From assembly GCA_934670025.1 (NCBI GenBank), contig CAKUOS010000004.1:1-64000 (forward strand): a stretch of 64,000 bases of DNA, written 5' to 3'. Positions within the stretch are counted from its first letter, which is position 1. The number at the start of each line of letters is the position of its first letter. The stretch is from an uncultured Oscillospiraceae bacterium. Lineage in GTDB: Bacteria > Bacillota > Clostridia > Oscillospirales > Oscillospiraceae. The notes beneath the pieces were generated by a model, which saw nothing but the letters and a program-made list of their open reading frames with translations, searched no databases and was not told the origin of the DNA. A program made the translations under genes and the position numbers. This document shows, piece after piece, positions 15,716-24,375 of the stretch.

Positions 15716-17440
15716 ATGAAAAAACTCCTTGCTTATCTGCGGCCGTACCGGGCGCAGGCGATCCTTGCGCCGCTTTTCAAGCTGCTCGAGGCCGTGTTCG
15801 AGCTGCTCGTGCCGCTCATTATGGCCGATATCATCGATACCGGCATCCCGGCGGGCGATACGGCGTATATGCTCAGAAAATGCCTCGTGCTGGTGCTTCT
15901 GGGCGTGTGCGGCTTCGCAAGCGCCACGTGCGCGCAGTATTTTTCCGCGAAGGCCGCGACCGGCGCGACGGCTGAGCTGCGCCGCGCGCTCTTTGCGCAT
16001 ATCCAGTCGCTGTCGTACCGCGAGCTTGACACGCTCGGCACGTCGACGCTCATCACGCGCATGACGAGCGACATGAATCAGGTGCAGACGGGCCTGAATC
16101 TCACGCTGCGGCTGCTGCTTCGTTCGCCGATTGTCGTGTTCGGCGCGATGATCATGGCGTTCACGATCGACGCGCGCGCGGCACTCATCTTCGTCGTGGC
16201 CATCCCGGTGCTGTTTGCCATCGTGTTTGCCGTCATGCTCAGCTGCATCCCGCTTTACCGGCGCGTGCAGGCGAAGCTCGACGGCGTGACGGGCGCGGCG
16301 CAGGAAAATCTCTCCGGTGTGCGCGTCATCCGCGCCTTTACGCGCGAGGATGACGAGCGCGCGGCCTTCGGCGAAAAGCTGGACGGATTGTTTGCGGCGC
16401 AGCGGTTCGTCGGGCGGCTGTCGGCGCTTTTGAACCCGCTGACGTACGTGGTCATCAACCTTGCCATCGTCGCCATCGTCCGCACCGGCGCGGTGCGCGT
16501 CGACACGGGCGCGATCACGCAGGGCCAGCTCATCGCGCTCTATAACTATATGTCGCAGATCCTGGTGGAGCTGATCAAATTCGCAAACCTCATCCTGAAC
16601 ATCACGAAATCCGCCGCGTGCGCGGGCCGCATCTCGCAGGTGCTCGAGACGAAGTGCAGCATGACGGACGGCGCGCAGGCGCTGCCGTCCGGGGAAGGGG
16701 AAGCGGCGTTCGCGTTTGAAGACGTTTCGTTCCGCTATCCCGGCGCGGGCGCGGAGGCGCTGACGGATCTGTCGTTCCGCGTTGCGCCCGGGCAGACGCT
16801 CGGCGTCATCGGCGGCACGGGCGCGGGCAAATCGACGCTGGCAAGCCTCATCCCGCGCTTTTACGACGCGACCGGCGGGCGCGTGCTCGTGCGCGGCGCG
16901 GATGTAAAGACGCTGCGGCTGGATGCGCTGCGCCGTTCGGTCGGCGTTGTGCCGCAGAAGGCGCTGCTGTTTTCGGGCACGATCCGCTCAAATCTTCTCT
17001 GGGGCGACGAAACGGCCACGGACGACGAACTGTGGCAGGCGCTCGAATGGGCGCAGGCGGCCGAGGTCGTGCGCGGCAAAGGCGGGCTCGACGCTGCGGT
17101 CGAGCCCGGCGGGCGCAACTTCTCCGGCGGCCAGCGCCAGCGGCTGACGATCGCGCGCGCGCTCGTCAGAAGACCCGCGATCCTCATTCTGGACGACAGC
17201 GCATCCGCGCTGGACTTTGCGACCGACGCGGCGCTCAGAAAAGCGCTCAAAAATCTCCCGTGGCATCCTGCCGCGGTCATCATTTCGCAGCGCACAAGCT
17301 CCATCCGCCACGCCGACGAGATCCTTGTACTCGACGACGGAAGACTTGCGGGCGCGGGCACGCACGACGCGCTGCTGCGATCGTGCCCTGTGTATCAGGA
17401 GATCTGCCGTTCGCAGGATAAAAAGGAGGCCGCGCAATGA
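15716..17440 (+). CDS. ABC exporter half-transporter, degenerate-site subunit
   Basis: The product is 574 residues: a six-span membrane domain (about 1-310) and an ATPase domain with Walker A GGTGAGKST and signature FSGGQRQR. Walker B reads LILDDSAS, with Asp where the catalytic Glu normally sits, and the H-loop reads IISQR, with Gln for His. These changes mark the degenerate nucleotide site of heterodimeric type IV exporters such as BmrC/BmrD or TM287/288. The gene overlaps the next half-transporter by 4 bases. The substrate is probably a drug, lipid or peptide. Confidence 0.9.
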   Translation: MKKLLAYLRPYRAQAILAPLFKLLEAVFELLVPLIMADIIDTGIPAGDTAYMLRKCLVLVLLGVCGFASATCAQYFSAKAATGATAELRRALFAHIQSLSYRELDTLGTSTLITRMTSDMNQVQTGLNLTLRLLLRSPIVVFGAMIMAFTIDARAALIFVVAIPVLFAIVFAVMLSCIPLYRRVQAKLDGVTGAAQENLSGVRVIRAFTREDDERAAFGEKLDGLFAAQRFVGRLSALLNPLTYVVINLAIVAIVRTGAVRVDTGAITQGQLIALYNYMSQILVELIKFANLILNITKSAACAGRISQVLETKCSMTDGAQALPSGEGEAAFAFEDVSFRYPGAGAEALTDLSFRVAPGQTLGVIGGTGAGKSTLASLIPRFYDATGGRVLVRGADVKTLRLDALRRSVGVVPQKALLFSGTIRSNLLWGDETATDDELWQALEWAQAAEVVRGKGGLDAAVEPGGRNFSGGQRQRLTIARALVRRPAILILDDSASALDFATDAALRKALKNLPWHPAAVIISQRTSSIRHADEILVLDDGRLAGAGTHDALLRSCPVYQEICRSQDKKEAAQ

Positions 17441-19176
17441 AACCTTCATCCAAAACGATCACGCGCGTGCTCAAAAGCCTCGGGCGGTATCTGCCGCTTC
17501 TGGTCGTCTCGCTGCTGCTGGCCGCGGCCGGCGTCGCGGGCACGCTGTATATCCCCATCCTCGTCGGCCGCGCGATCGACAGGATCGCCGGTCCGGGGCA
17601 GGTCGATTTTGCCGCGGTCGGCGCGCTCGGCGTGCGCATCGCCGTTTTTGCCCTGCTGACGGCGCTGGCGCAGTGGGTCATGACCGCGATCCACAACCGC
17701 GTGTGCTTTTCCGTCACGCGCGATCTGCGCCGGCAGGCATTCGCGCAGCTCCAGCGGCTGCCGCTGGCGTATCTGGACAGCCATCCGTCGGGCGACACGC
17801 TCAGCCGTATCGTCGCCGACGTCGATCAGTTTGCCGATGGTCTGCTCATGGGCTTTACGCAGCTGTTTACCGGCGTTCTGACCATCGCCGGGACGCTCGG
17901 GTTCATGCTCTCGCTCAGCGTGAAGATCACGCTCGTCGTGGTGCTGCTGACGCCGCTGTCGCTGCTGGTGGCGAAGTTCATCGCCACGCGGACGTATTCC
18001 ATGTTCCGGCTGCAATCGAAGGCCAGAGGCGAGCAGACCGCGCTCGTGAACGAGCAGCTCGGCGGAATGCGCGTCGTGCAGGCATTTTCGCACGAGGAAG
18101 AGAGTCTGCGGCAGTTTGACGAGATCAACGGCCGCCTTGCGGCGGCTACGATGCGCGCGACGTTCTTCTCGTCGATGACGAACCCCTCCACGCGCATCAT
18201 CTATAACATCATCTACGCCTGCGTCGGGTTTACGGGCGCGGTCGGCGCGGCGGCGGGCACGATCACGGTCGGCGCGCTGACGTGCTTCCTCAGCTACGCG
18301 AACCAGTACGCCAAGCCGTTCAACGAGATCACCGGCGTCATCACCGAGCTTCAGAACGCGCTGGCGTGCGCGGACCGGGTCTTCGCGCTCATCGACGAGA
18401 CGGCCGAGACGCCCGACGCGCCCGATGCAAAGACGCTGACGGACGCGCAGGGGCGCGTGGCGCTGCAAAACGTCGCGTTCTCCTACACCCCGGAGCAGCG
18501 CCTCATCGAGGATCTGAGCCTGACCGTGCGGCCCGGCGAACGGGTGGCCATCGTCGGCCCGACGGGCTGCGGCAAGACGACGCTCATCAACCTCCTCATG
18601 CGCTTTTACGATGTGAAGGATGGCGCGATCACGGTCGACGGCAGCGACGTGCGCGCCGTCACGCGAAAGAGTCTGCGGCATCAGTACGGCATGGTCTTGC
18701 AGGACACGTGGTTGAAAAACGCCTCCGTGCGCGACAATATCCGTCTGGCAAAGCCCGATGCGAGCGAAGAAGAGATCGTGCAGGCGGCAAAAAAGGCGCA
18801 CGCCGATTCGTTCATCCGCCGTCTGCCGCAGGGCTACGACACGATGCTTTCCGATACCGGCGGCGCGCTGTCGGCAGGTCAGCGGCAGCTGCTGTGCATC
18901 GCGCGCGTGATGCTGTGCCTGCCGCCGATGCTGATCCTCGACGAGGCGACGAGCTCCATCGACACGCGCACGGAGCTCAAGATCCAGCAGGCGTTTGACG
19001 AGATGATGCAGGGCCGCACGAGCTTCGTCGTGGCGCACCGGCTGTCCACCATCCGCGAGGCCGACGTCATCCTCGTCATGAAGGACGGGCACATCATCGA
19101 GCAGGGGAAACACGACGCGCTTCTGGCGCAGAACGGCTTCTATGCGAAGCTCTATCACAGCCAGTTCGAAGGATAA
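17437..19176 (+). CDS. ABC exporter half-transporter, catalytic subunit
   Basis: The product is 579 residues with a membrane domain (to about 330) and an ATPase domain: Walker A GPTGCGKTT, Walker B LILDEATSSID with the catalytic Glu, H-loop VVAHRLST. The signature is LSAGQRQ, less canonical than its partner's. So the intact Walker site here faces the intact FSGGQ of the upstream subunit, and the two weak elements face each other, as known for heterodimeric exporters. ATGA overlap gives coupled, equimolar translation. A strong terminator follows. Confidence 0.92.
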   Translation: MKPSSKTITRVLKSLGRYLPLLVVSLLLAAAGVAGTLYIPILVGRAIDRIAGPGQVDFAAVGALGVRIAVFALLTALAQWVMTAIHNRVCFSVTRDLRRQAFAQLQRLPLAYLDSHPSGDTLSRIVADVDQFADGLLMGFTQLFTGVLTIAGTLGFMLSLSVKITLVVVLLTPLSLLVAKFIATRTYSMFRLQSKARGEQTALVNEQLGGMRVVQAFSHEEESLRQFDEINGRLAAATMRATFFSSMTNPSTRIIYNIIYACVGFTGAVGAAAGTITVGALTCFLSYANQYAKPFNEITGVITELQNALACADRVFALIDETAETPDAPDAKTLTDAQGRVALQNVAFSYTPEQRLIEDLSLTVRPGERVAIVGPTGCGKTTLINLLMRFYDVKDGAITVDGSDVRAVTRKSLRHQYGMVLQDTWLKNASVRDNIRLAKPDASEEEIVQAAKKAHADSFIRRLPQGYDTMLSDTGGALSAGQRQLLCIARVMLCLPPMLILDEATSSIDTRTELKIQQAFDEMMQGRTSFVVAHRLSTIREADVILVMKDGHIIEQGKHDALLAQNGFYAKLYHSQFEG

Positions 19177-19227
19177 GACAAAAAACAGGAGGAGCAGCAC
19201 ATAAGTGCTGCTCCTCCTGTTTTTGTC
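19177..19227. terminator. Bidirectional terminator between convergent genes
   Basis: The arms GACAAAAAACAGGAGGAGC(AGCAC) and their near-complement flank a four-base loop, with A- and T-runs on both sides. It serves the ABC exporter on the plus strand and the reductase operon (stop at 19233) on the minus strand. Confidence 0.9.
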
Positions 19228-19232
19228 TGGAT

Positions 19233-19817
19233 TCAGAAGGTCTGCGCCAGCGCGCGGGCGCTTTCGCACGCTGCGGCGAGAGAGGCTGCTCCGTCGAAGC
19301 CTGCGACGTCCATGCCGTCGGCCGCGATGCAGGCATAGCTGCAGATGCCGAAAAACTCGTGCATCGCGTCCAGATACCGGCTGCCCATCTCCATCGCGTC
19401 GCCGGTATAAAAGCCGCCGCGCGTCGTGAGATAGACCAGATGCCGGGCCTTGCAGAGGCCGCGCAGCCCGTCGGCCGAGGAGCCGAACGTGATGCCGTCG
19501 ACCGACACCTGCTCGATGTAGACTTTTAAAAGCGCCGGGAACGACAGATCCCAGAACGGCGCGGCAATGACGATCTCGTCCGCTTCGGCGAACTGATGCG
19601 CGTAGCGGAAGCGCACGTGATCGCGTGCGCCCGCAGCCAGCAGCGCCTCACGCTGGGCAAAATAGCTGTCCTTGAAGTAGGACAGATCCTCCGCCATCAG
19701 ATCGAGATGCGTGACGGAAAAGCCCTCCGGAAGCGCGGAGAGGAACGCATCGGCGAGCCGCTTCGTGCGCGAATCTTCCCGGCGGATGCAGCAGTCGACA
19801 AATAAGACGTTTTTCAT
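19233..19817 (-). CDS. Flavodoxin-fold NAD(P)H oxidoreductase (AzoR-like)
   Basis: The product is 194 residues. The N-terminal MKNVLFVDCCIRREDSRTKR resembles the FMN-binding start of AzoR and MdaB-type reductases, and IVIAAPFWDLSFPALLKVYI is the conserved dimer/FMN block. These two-electron FMN enzymes reduce quinones, azo or nitro compounds with NAD(P)H. It overlaps the upstream nucleoside phosphorylase gene by 4 bases at the end of the ddl operon. The physiological substrate is unknown. Confidence 0.82.
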   Translation of the reverse strand: MKNVLFVDCCIRREDSRTKRLADAFLSALPEGFSVTHLDLMAEDLSYFKDSYFAQREALLAAGARDHVRFRYAHQFAEADEIVIAAPFWDLSFPALLKVYIEQVSVDGITFGSSADGLRGLCKARHLVYLTTRGGFYTGDAMEMGSRYLDAMHEFFGICSYACIAADGMDVAGFDGAASLAAACESARALAQTF

Positions 19818-20557
19818 CGGCCGCCCTCCTGCTCCAGGCGGTAAAACGCCTCCAGCGCGGTGCGGATCTCGTGCTTTTCGCCCTGCGCGGTCAGATCTTC
19901 GCCGTCCACGTAGCCGCCGATGGCGCCGGCCGTGTCGCCGCCCCAGAGCACGACGTTATTGAGGATGGACGCGGTCTGCATCCCGCGCAGACGGCCGACG
20001 GTAAACAGCGCCGCCGACTCCATATCCGCGCCGAGCGCGCCCTTGCGCGACCAGTATGCGCTTTCCGCGTCGTTTTCCTCGTGATAAAAGCTCTCGTGGC
20101 TGTGGATGATGCCGACATGATACCGGCAGCCGAGCGTCCTTGCCGCGTCTTCGCAGTATCCGAGCAGCCGGTGGTCGGCGACGGCGGGAAATTCGGTGTG
20201 GACGTACGTCTTTGATACGCCGTCGTCACGGATCGCGCCGCAGCCGAGGATGAGATCGCCCAGGCCGATGCCTGTCTGCAAGGCGCCGCACGAGCCGATG
20301 CGGATGGCGGCGGTCACGCCGATGTTATGCAGCTCCTCCAGGCTGATGGCGGCCGACGAGCCGCCGATGCCGGTCGAGATGACGAGCACCGGCACGCCGC
20401 GGTAGGTGCCGCGCAGGCTGCGGAACTCGCGGTTGTACGCAAGCTCGCGCACATTTTCCAGAAAGGCCGCCACGCGGCCCACGCGCGCCGGGTCGCCCGG
20501 CAGGACGGCGTATTTCGCGCCGGCAGATTCGTCAAGACAGATATGCGGCTGTTTCAT
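19814..20557 (-). CDS. Nucleoside phosphorylase, uridine-phosphorylase-like
   Basis: The product is 247 residues. PGDPARVGRVAAFL is the N-terminal phosphate-binding signature of the PNP/UDP family. IRIGSCGAL and GADMESAALF (the ribose-contacting M-E-S) complete the active site. The enzyme splits a nucleoside with phosphate to free base and ribose-1-phosphate for salvage. Sequence alone does not separate uridine from purine specificity. It sits in the minus-strand run ddl, ywiB-like, phosphorylase, reductase. Confidence 0.85.
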   Translation of the reverse strand: MKQPHICLDESAGAKYAVLPGDPARVGRVAAFLENVRELAYNREFRSLRGTYRGVPVLVISTGIGGSSAAISLEELHNIGVTAAIRIGSCGALQTGIGLGDLILGCGAIRDDGVSKTYVHTEFPAVADHRLLGYCEDAARTLGCRYHVGIIHSHESFYHEENDAESAYWSRKGALGADMESAALFTVGRLRGMQTASILNNVVLWGGDTAGAIGGYVDGEDLTAQGEKHEIRTALEAFYRLEQEGGR

Positions 20558-20571
20558 ACGTGTTTGCTCCT

Positions 20572-20997
20572 TCAGACGGTTTGAATTTCAATGTGATACC
20601 GGTTGCGGCTGCACAATGTGTGCTCTACCTCCACGCGGTAGTCCAGGTCGAGCACGCCGCCGTGCTCGTTTAAAAGCGTCGTCATGCCCTCGGTCACGAC
20701 GCTGATCATCATCGTGCCGAAGCCCATGTCGTACAGCGAATCGTGCGGCGCGGCGAGATCGAACAGCATCTCGGCGTTGACCTTGCCGGTGCGCCGCAGC
20801 GTGACGCGCTTGCCCTCGTCGATCGTGAAGGCGGTCACGACGCCCTCAAGCCCGGTCATTTCCGACTCGATATAGGTGATGCGGACGTAGCCCGGCTCAT
20901 AGCAGTACGAGCCGTCGGTGACCAGCTGGAGCGTCTCGGGCTCCATGCCGTCCATGTGCTGCGTGCCGGTGATGGAGATCCTTGCGGGCTGCACCAT
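20572..20997 (-). CDS. DUF1934 (YwiB-like) beta-barrel protein
   Basis: The product is 141 residues. The ATG at 20997 has GGAGG at spacing 7; an in-frame TTG at 21003 is too close to that site. The pattern of beta strands (ISITGTQHMDG, LVTDGSYCYEPGYVRITY, YRVEVEHTLCSRNRYHIEI) fits the small lipocalin-like DUF1934 family, whose best-known member is YwiB of Bacillus. The function is not established. The start lies close behind the D-Ala-D-Ala ligase stop, so it is cotranscribed with ddl. Confidence 0.75.
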   Translation of the reverse strand: MVQPARISITGTQHMDGMEPETLQLVTDGSYCYEPGYVRITYIESEMTGLEGVVTAFTIDEGKRVTLRRTGKVNAEMLFDLAAPHDSLYDMGFGTMMISVVTEGMTTLLNEHGGVLDLDYRVEVEHTLCSRNRYHIEIQTV

Positions 20998-20999
20998 AT

Positions 21000-22061
21000 T
21001 CAATCCTCCAGCGCCAGCGCGATCAGATCGTCGATCAGCTCCCGGTAGGGGATGCCGCTGGCCTCGAAGAGCTTGGGATACATCGAGATGGACGTGAAGC
21101 CCGGGATGGTGTTGATCTCATTGAAAACGGGCTCGCCGTCCGGTGTGACGAAGAAGTCGACGCGCGACAGACCGCGGCAGCCCATGGCCCGGTAGACGCG
21201 CACGGCAAGCTCACGGATCCGTTCGGCCGTCTGCTCGGAAATGCGCGCGGGGATATAGAGCTTTGCGCAGTCGGAGATATATTTTGCCTCGTAATCATAA
21301 AATTCCGCGCCGGAATCGATCTCGCCGCACACCGAGGCGAACGGGCTGCCGTTGCCGAGCACGGCGACCTCGACCTCCTGCCCGCAGATGCATTCCTCGA
21401 CGAGGACCTTGCGGTCGTAGGTGAGCGCCTTTTCGATCGCGCGCGCCAGCGCCGCGCGATCGGCGGCTTTGCCGACGCCGACGGACGAGCCGGTGCCCGC
21501 GGGCTTGACGAACACGGGATAGGAGAAGCGGGCCTCGACGGCGTCGAGCGACGCTTCGCGGCAGCGCGTGAAACCCTCGCGCGTGACGAGCTGCCACGCG
21601 GCCTGACGGATCTGTTCGGCGCCCACGACGAGCTTCGTCGTGGTCTTATCCATGCACGCGGCCGACGCGGCCACGTGCGGCCCGACATACGGGATGCCCG
21701 CGACCTGTAAAAGGCCCTGGATCGCGCCGTCTTCGCAGTTTTCGCCGTGCATCACGGGGAAGACCACGTCGATGCGCTCACGCACGACGCAGTCATGCTC
21801 AAAGCTGAGCAGGCCCTGTCCGCGCACCGGCGAGAGCGCCGCCTGCCGGTTTTCCGGGCAGGTCTGCCACGTGCCGGCCGGCAGCATCCCGTAATCCTTT
21901 CCGCCGAAGAGCAGCCAGTCGCCCGATTTTGTGATGCCGACGGGGAAAATGTTGTATTTTTCATGGTCGATGTGGTTCAGCACCGATTCGGCTGACCGCA
22001 AAGAGACCTCGTGTTCCGACGATACGCCGCCGAAGAGCACGCAAACACTCAGTTTTTTCAA
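21000..22061 (-). CDS. ddl: D-alanine--D-alanine ligase
   Basis: The product is 353 residues. VLFGGVSSEHEVSLRSA is the N-terminal signature, PAGTGSSVGVGK the ATP-grasp phosphate loop and FNEINTIPGFT the magnesium/substrate block. The omega-loop FYDYEAKY carries the Tyr of genuine D-Ala-D-Ala ligases rather than the His of VanA-type D-Ala-D-Lac ligases, so vancomycin-type specificity is not indicated. It makes the cytoplasmic dipeptide for the UDP-MurNAc pentapeptide. It leads a minus-strand operon from a promoter near 22119-22147. Confidence 0.95.
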   Translation of the reverse strand: MKKLSVCVLFGGVSSEHEVSLRSAESVLNHIDHEKYNIFPVGITKSGDWLLFGGKDYGMLPAGTWQTCPENRQAALSPVRGQGLLSFEHDCVVRERIDVVFPVMHGENCEDGAIQGLLQVAGIPYVGPHVAASAACMDKTTTKLVVGAEQIRQAAWQLVTREGFTRCREASLDAVEARFSYPVFVKPAGTGSSVGVGKAADRAALARAIEKALTYDRKVLVEECICGQEVEVAVLGNGSPFASVCGEIDSGAEFYDYEAKYISDCAKLYIPARISEQTAERIRELAVRVYRAMGCRGLSRVDFFVTPDGEPVFNEINTIPGFTSISMYPKLFEASGIPYRELIDDLIALALED

Positions 22062-22094
22062 AGCAGGACCTCATTTCCGCCGCAGATACAGGAC

Positions 22095-22123
22095 TTGACA
22101 CAGCGGCCTTATCTTTTTATAAT
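22095..22123 (+). promoter_or_regulatory. Perfect consensus sigma-A promoter
   Basis: TTGACA (22095-22100), 17 bases, TATAAT (22118-22123) on the plus strand. It points toward the 138-residue orphan gene at 22242. The same TATAATA bases also form the -10 box of the divergent ddl promoter. Confidence 0.8.
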
Positions 22124-22147
22124 ATGCGAAACCGCCCTGAAAGGCAA
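22119..22147 (-). promoter_or_regulatory. Probable ddl promoter, overlapping the divergent one
   Basis: On the minus strand TTGCCT (22147-22142), 17 bases, TATTAT (22124-22119), about 57 bases before the ddl ATG. It shares its -10 region with the plus-strand promoter, so RNA polymerase can occupy only one of them at a time. Confidence 0.55.
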
Positions 22148-22180
22148 GGATATTTTTCCGCTTTCCAGCGATTTTACCAG

Positions 22181-22209
22181 TGGAAAATCGCGCGCGCGGT
22201 GTATATAAT
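22181..22209 (+). promoter_or_regulatory. Second promoter for the orphan gene
   Basis: TGGAAA (22181-22186), 17 bases, TATAAT (22204-22209), 32 bases before the ATG at 22242. The -35 box is half of an imperfect inverted repeat (TTTCCA at 22162-22167 and TGGAAA), so it may be a regulated promoter. Confidence 0.65.
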
Positions 22210-22241
22210 GAATAGGCAGACATGAAAAGGAGGCTTTCGGT

Positions 22242-22658
22242 ATGCAGATCGATTTGACAAAAAAAGAGTTTCGACGGCTTCTGGATATGGTCTATATCGG
22301 CAACTGGATCCTCAACTCGACCCGCGGCGACGACCGCTTCACGGATTATGACGATCTGGAATCGAAGCTGTTCGCGCTGTGCCGGGAGCAGGGCATGGGT
22401 TCGCTTGTCGAGCGGTTTCAGGGCGCGGACGTGCCGTCGCGCGCGTTTTCCGACGGCGGCATCCACGAGGCCATCATGGATTACGAGGACACGGTCTTCT
22501 ACGAGATCCTCGCCGAGGAGCTTGCCCGGCGCGACATGGACTATCAGCCCGTCTCCAACGATAATTACGAGGAGCTCGTCTCCCGCATGGACGATTACAT
22601 CGCCGAGTTCGAGGCCCACGGCACCGACAATATCTCCATACCCGATATGGATGTATGA
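22242..22658 (+). CDS. Acidic protein of unknown function
   Basis: The product is 138 residues from an ATG with AAAGGAGG. It is acidic, soluble and mainly helical, beginning MQIDLTKKEFRRLLDMVYIG and containing a DYEDTVFYEILAEELARRD helix. I do not recognise a family. It has tandem good promoters and its own terminator, so it is a well-expressed single gene between divergent ddl and a convergent TPR gene. Confidence 0.75.
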   Translation: MQIDLTKKEFRRLLDMVYIGNWILNSTRGDDRFTDYDDLESKLFALCREQGMGSLVERFQGADVPSRAFSDGGIHEAIMDYEDTVFYEILAEELARRDMDYQPVSNDNYEELVSRMDDYIAEFEAHGTDNISIPDMDV

Positions 22659-22732
22659 ACGGAACAAAAGCGTTCCTTCTGCCGCGGCAGGAGGGACGCT
22701 TTGGCGCATCGAACCGTTCTTTCGACACACTG

Positions 22733-22767
22733 ACGAAGTCCCGGCTGGTGGCCGGGACTTCGTTTTT
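22733..22767 (+). terminator. Terminator after orphan gene
   Basis: CGAAGTCCCGGC pairs with GCCGGGACTTCG around TGGTG and is followed by TTTTT. It serves the plus-strand gene ending at 22658. Confidence 0.88.
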
Positions 22768-22772
22768 GCTTT

Positions 22773-23561
22773 TCAATCGTGCAGGGTGTCGCGGTAGGCG
22801 GCAAGGAAGCTGAAACAGAACCAGAAGCCGCTGCGCGCGAGGAGCGTTTTTCGCAAGGCGCCGGCCTGTTCTGCTTCACCGCGCGCTTCGAACAGCACGC
22901 ACAGGCCGTAAGCCGCCATGGAAAATTGCAGATCGTCGGGTTCGGCGGCCAGCTCCGCCAGCATATCCGCCATCGGCGCAAATCCTGCCGCCGCGCGCAT
23001 CGCTTTTTCATACGCTGTGTGGTGGCCGACGTACATATCGGGGCGGTAGTGCCGCCGCAGGGTCTTCTGCGCGTCGTCCGCCTTTTCGGCGCGGAGCTGC
23101 GACAGCACCAGCCAGTAGACGTCCGCGATGTACATATCGTCGTCCGGCGGCGCGATGGCGAGCGAATCCGAAAACGCACGGGCCGCGGCGTCGTATTCCT
23201 GCATCAGATAGTGCGCCATGCCGATGCGGTAGCGCGACATGACGCTCACGCCGTCCGCCTGTTCGCAGCGGGTATAATCGGCCAGCGCTTTTTCAAATTG
23301 CAGCGTGTCGAGATACTTCGGGCCGCGCTTTCGGTATGCCTCCATGCGGTCCGGGTCGAGCGCGACCGCCTGCGTCAGCGCATCGATTGCCTCGCGGAAG
23401 CGCAGCTGCCAGCAGAGCGCGTCGGCCAGCTCCAGAAGCGTTTCATACGTCTGCGGCTTTGCGAGGCAGGCGCGGATCTCGTCCGTGTCGGCAAGCCCGT
23501 GCGGCAGATCCCGAAACTGACTTTCGTGCGAAGCGTGGACGTCGGCAAAGTATTTTCCCAT
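22773..23561 (-). CDS. TPR-repeat protein
   Basis: The product is 262 residues from MGKYFADVHASHE; GGAGG lies 7 bases upstream, and earlier in-frame starts lie inside the permease gene. Tetratricopeptide-like helical pairs are visible (LLELADALCWQLRFREAIDA, QAVALDPDRMEAYRKRGP, ALADYTRCEQADG, MAHYLMQEYDAAARAFSDS). There is no signal peptide. It follows the peptide-transport operon by one base, so it is probably cotranscribed, but a direct role in transport is not obvious. Confidence 0.8.
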   Translation of the reverse strand: MGKYFADVHASHESQFRDLPHGLADTDEIRACLAKPQTYETLLELADALCWQLRFREAIDALTQAVALDPDRMEAYRKRGPKYLDTLQFEKALADYTRCEQADGVSVMSRYRIGMAHYLMQEYDAAARAFSDSLAIAPPDDDMYIADVYWLVLSQLRAEKADDAQKTLRRHYRPDMYVGHHTAYEKAMRAAAGFAPMADMLAELAAEPDDLQFSMAAYGLCVLFEARGEAEQAGALRKTLLARSGFWFCFSFLAAYRDTLHD

Positions 23562-23562
23562 C

Positions 23563-24375
23563 TTAAACCTCCGAGATCGTTTCTTTTCTTGCGGCAAACC
23601 AGAGACTGACCAGATAAAACGCCAGACACAGCAGCATGATGCACACGCCGGGCGCCAGCAGATACTGGTATGCGCCGCGCAAAAACGCACCGCGCTTGTA
23701 CGCGAAATTCACCATCGTGCCCCACGTCGGGCGGTAGAGATCGCCGAGCCCCAGAAACGAGAGCGTCGACTCCATCATGATGCAGCTGTTGACCCCGAGC
23801 AGGAACCGCGACAGCAGCACGTCCGTGAGGTTCGGCAGCATATGCCGCACGGCAATATGCGCGCGGCTGTAGCCGAGGATGCGGCAGCTCTCAATGAACG
23901 TCTGCGTGCGCAGCTGCAAGACCTTCGCGCGCACGGCGCGCGCCGTGCCGACCCAGCTGAACGCCGCGATGAGCACGGTCAGATGCGCCGCGGAACTGCC
24001 GAAAAATGTCGCCAGCACGATGAGCGAGATGAGCCGCGGCAGCAGGACGAAGATCTGGATGAGGCCGTCGGCCGCGCGGCCGAGCCGCCCGCGGAAGCTC
24101 GCCGGCAGGCCGATGCACGTGCCGAGCAGCAGCGTCAGCGCGCTGCTGAGCAGCCCCACGAGCAGCGTCTGCCGTGTGCCGCAGACAAGCTCGGTGAAAA
24201 TATCGTAGCCCATCGCGTTCGTGCCGAGCCAATGCTCCCGGCTCATGGGGAGCCACTTGCCGAACGACGTTTTCGGGTCATAGGCGGTAAAAAGGCCCGG
24301 CGCGAACGCGGCCAGCATGAAGAGCGCCAGCAGGGAAAGCCCCAGAACGAGGGACAGAAGGCGTCGTTTCTTCAT
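23563..24375 (-). CDS. Peptide/nickel-type ABC transporter permease, DppC-like
   Basis: The product is 270 residues starting MKKRRLLSLVLG in an ATGA overlap with the upstream permease. Six hydrophobic segments are visible. ESCRILGYSRAHIAVRHMLPN is the cytoplasmic EAA-type loop that docks on the ATPase, followed by LGLGDLYRPTWGTM as in DppC/OppC. It forms the membrane channel with the 24372-25349 product for uptake of peptides, nickel chelates or similar small ligands. Confidence 0.88.
   Translation of the reverse strand: MKKRRLLSLVLGLSLLALFMLAAFAPGLFTAYDPKTSFGKWLPMSREHWLGTNAMGYDIFTELVCGTRQTLLVGLLSSALTLLLGTCIGLPASFRGRLGRAADGLIQIFVLLPRLISLIVLATFFGSSAAHLTVLIAAFSWVGTARAVRAKVLQLRTQTFIESCRILGYSRAHIAVRHMLPNLTDVLLSRFLLGVNSCIMMESTLSFLGLGDLYRPTWGTMVNFAYKRGAFLRGAYQYLLAPGVCIMLLCLAFYLVSLWFAARKETISEV

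Noticed and set aside
21000..22061. VanA-type vancomycin resistance ligase
   Set aside because: The omega-loop reads FYDYEAKY with Tyr, as in ordinary D-Ala-D-Ala ligases, and no vanH or vanX partner is adjacent.
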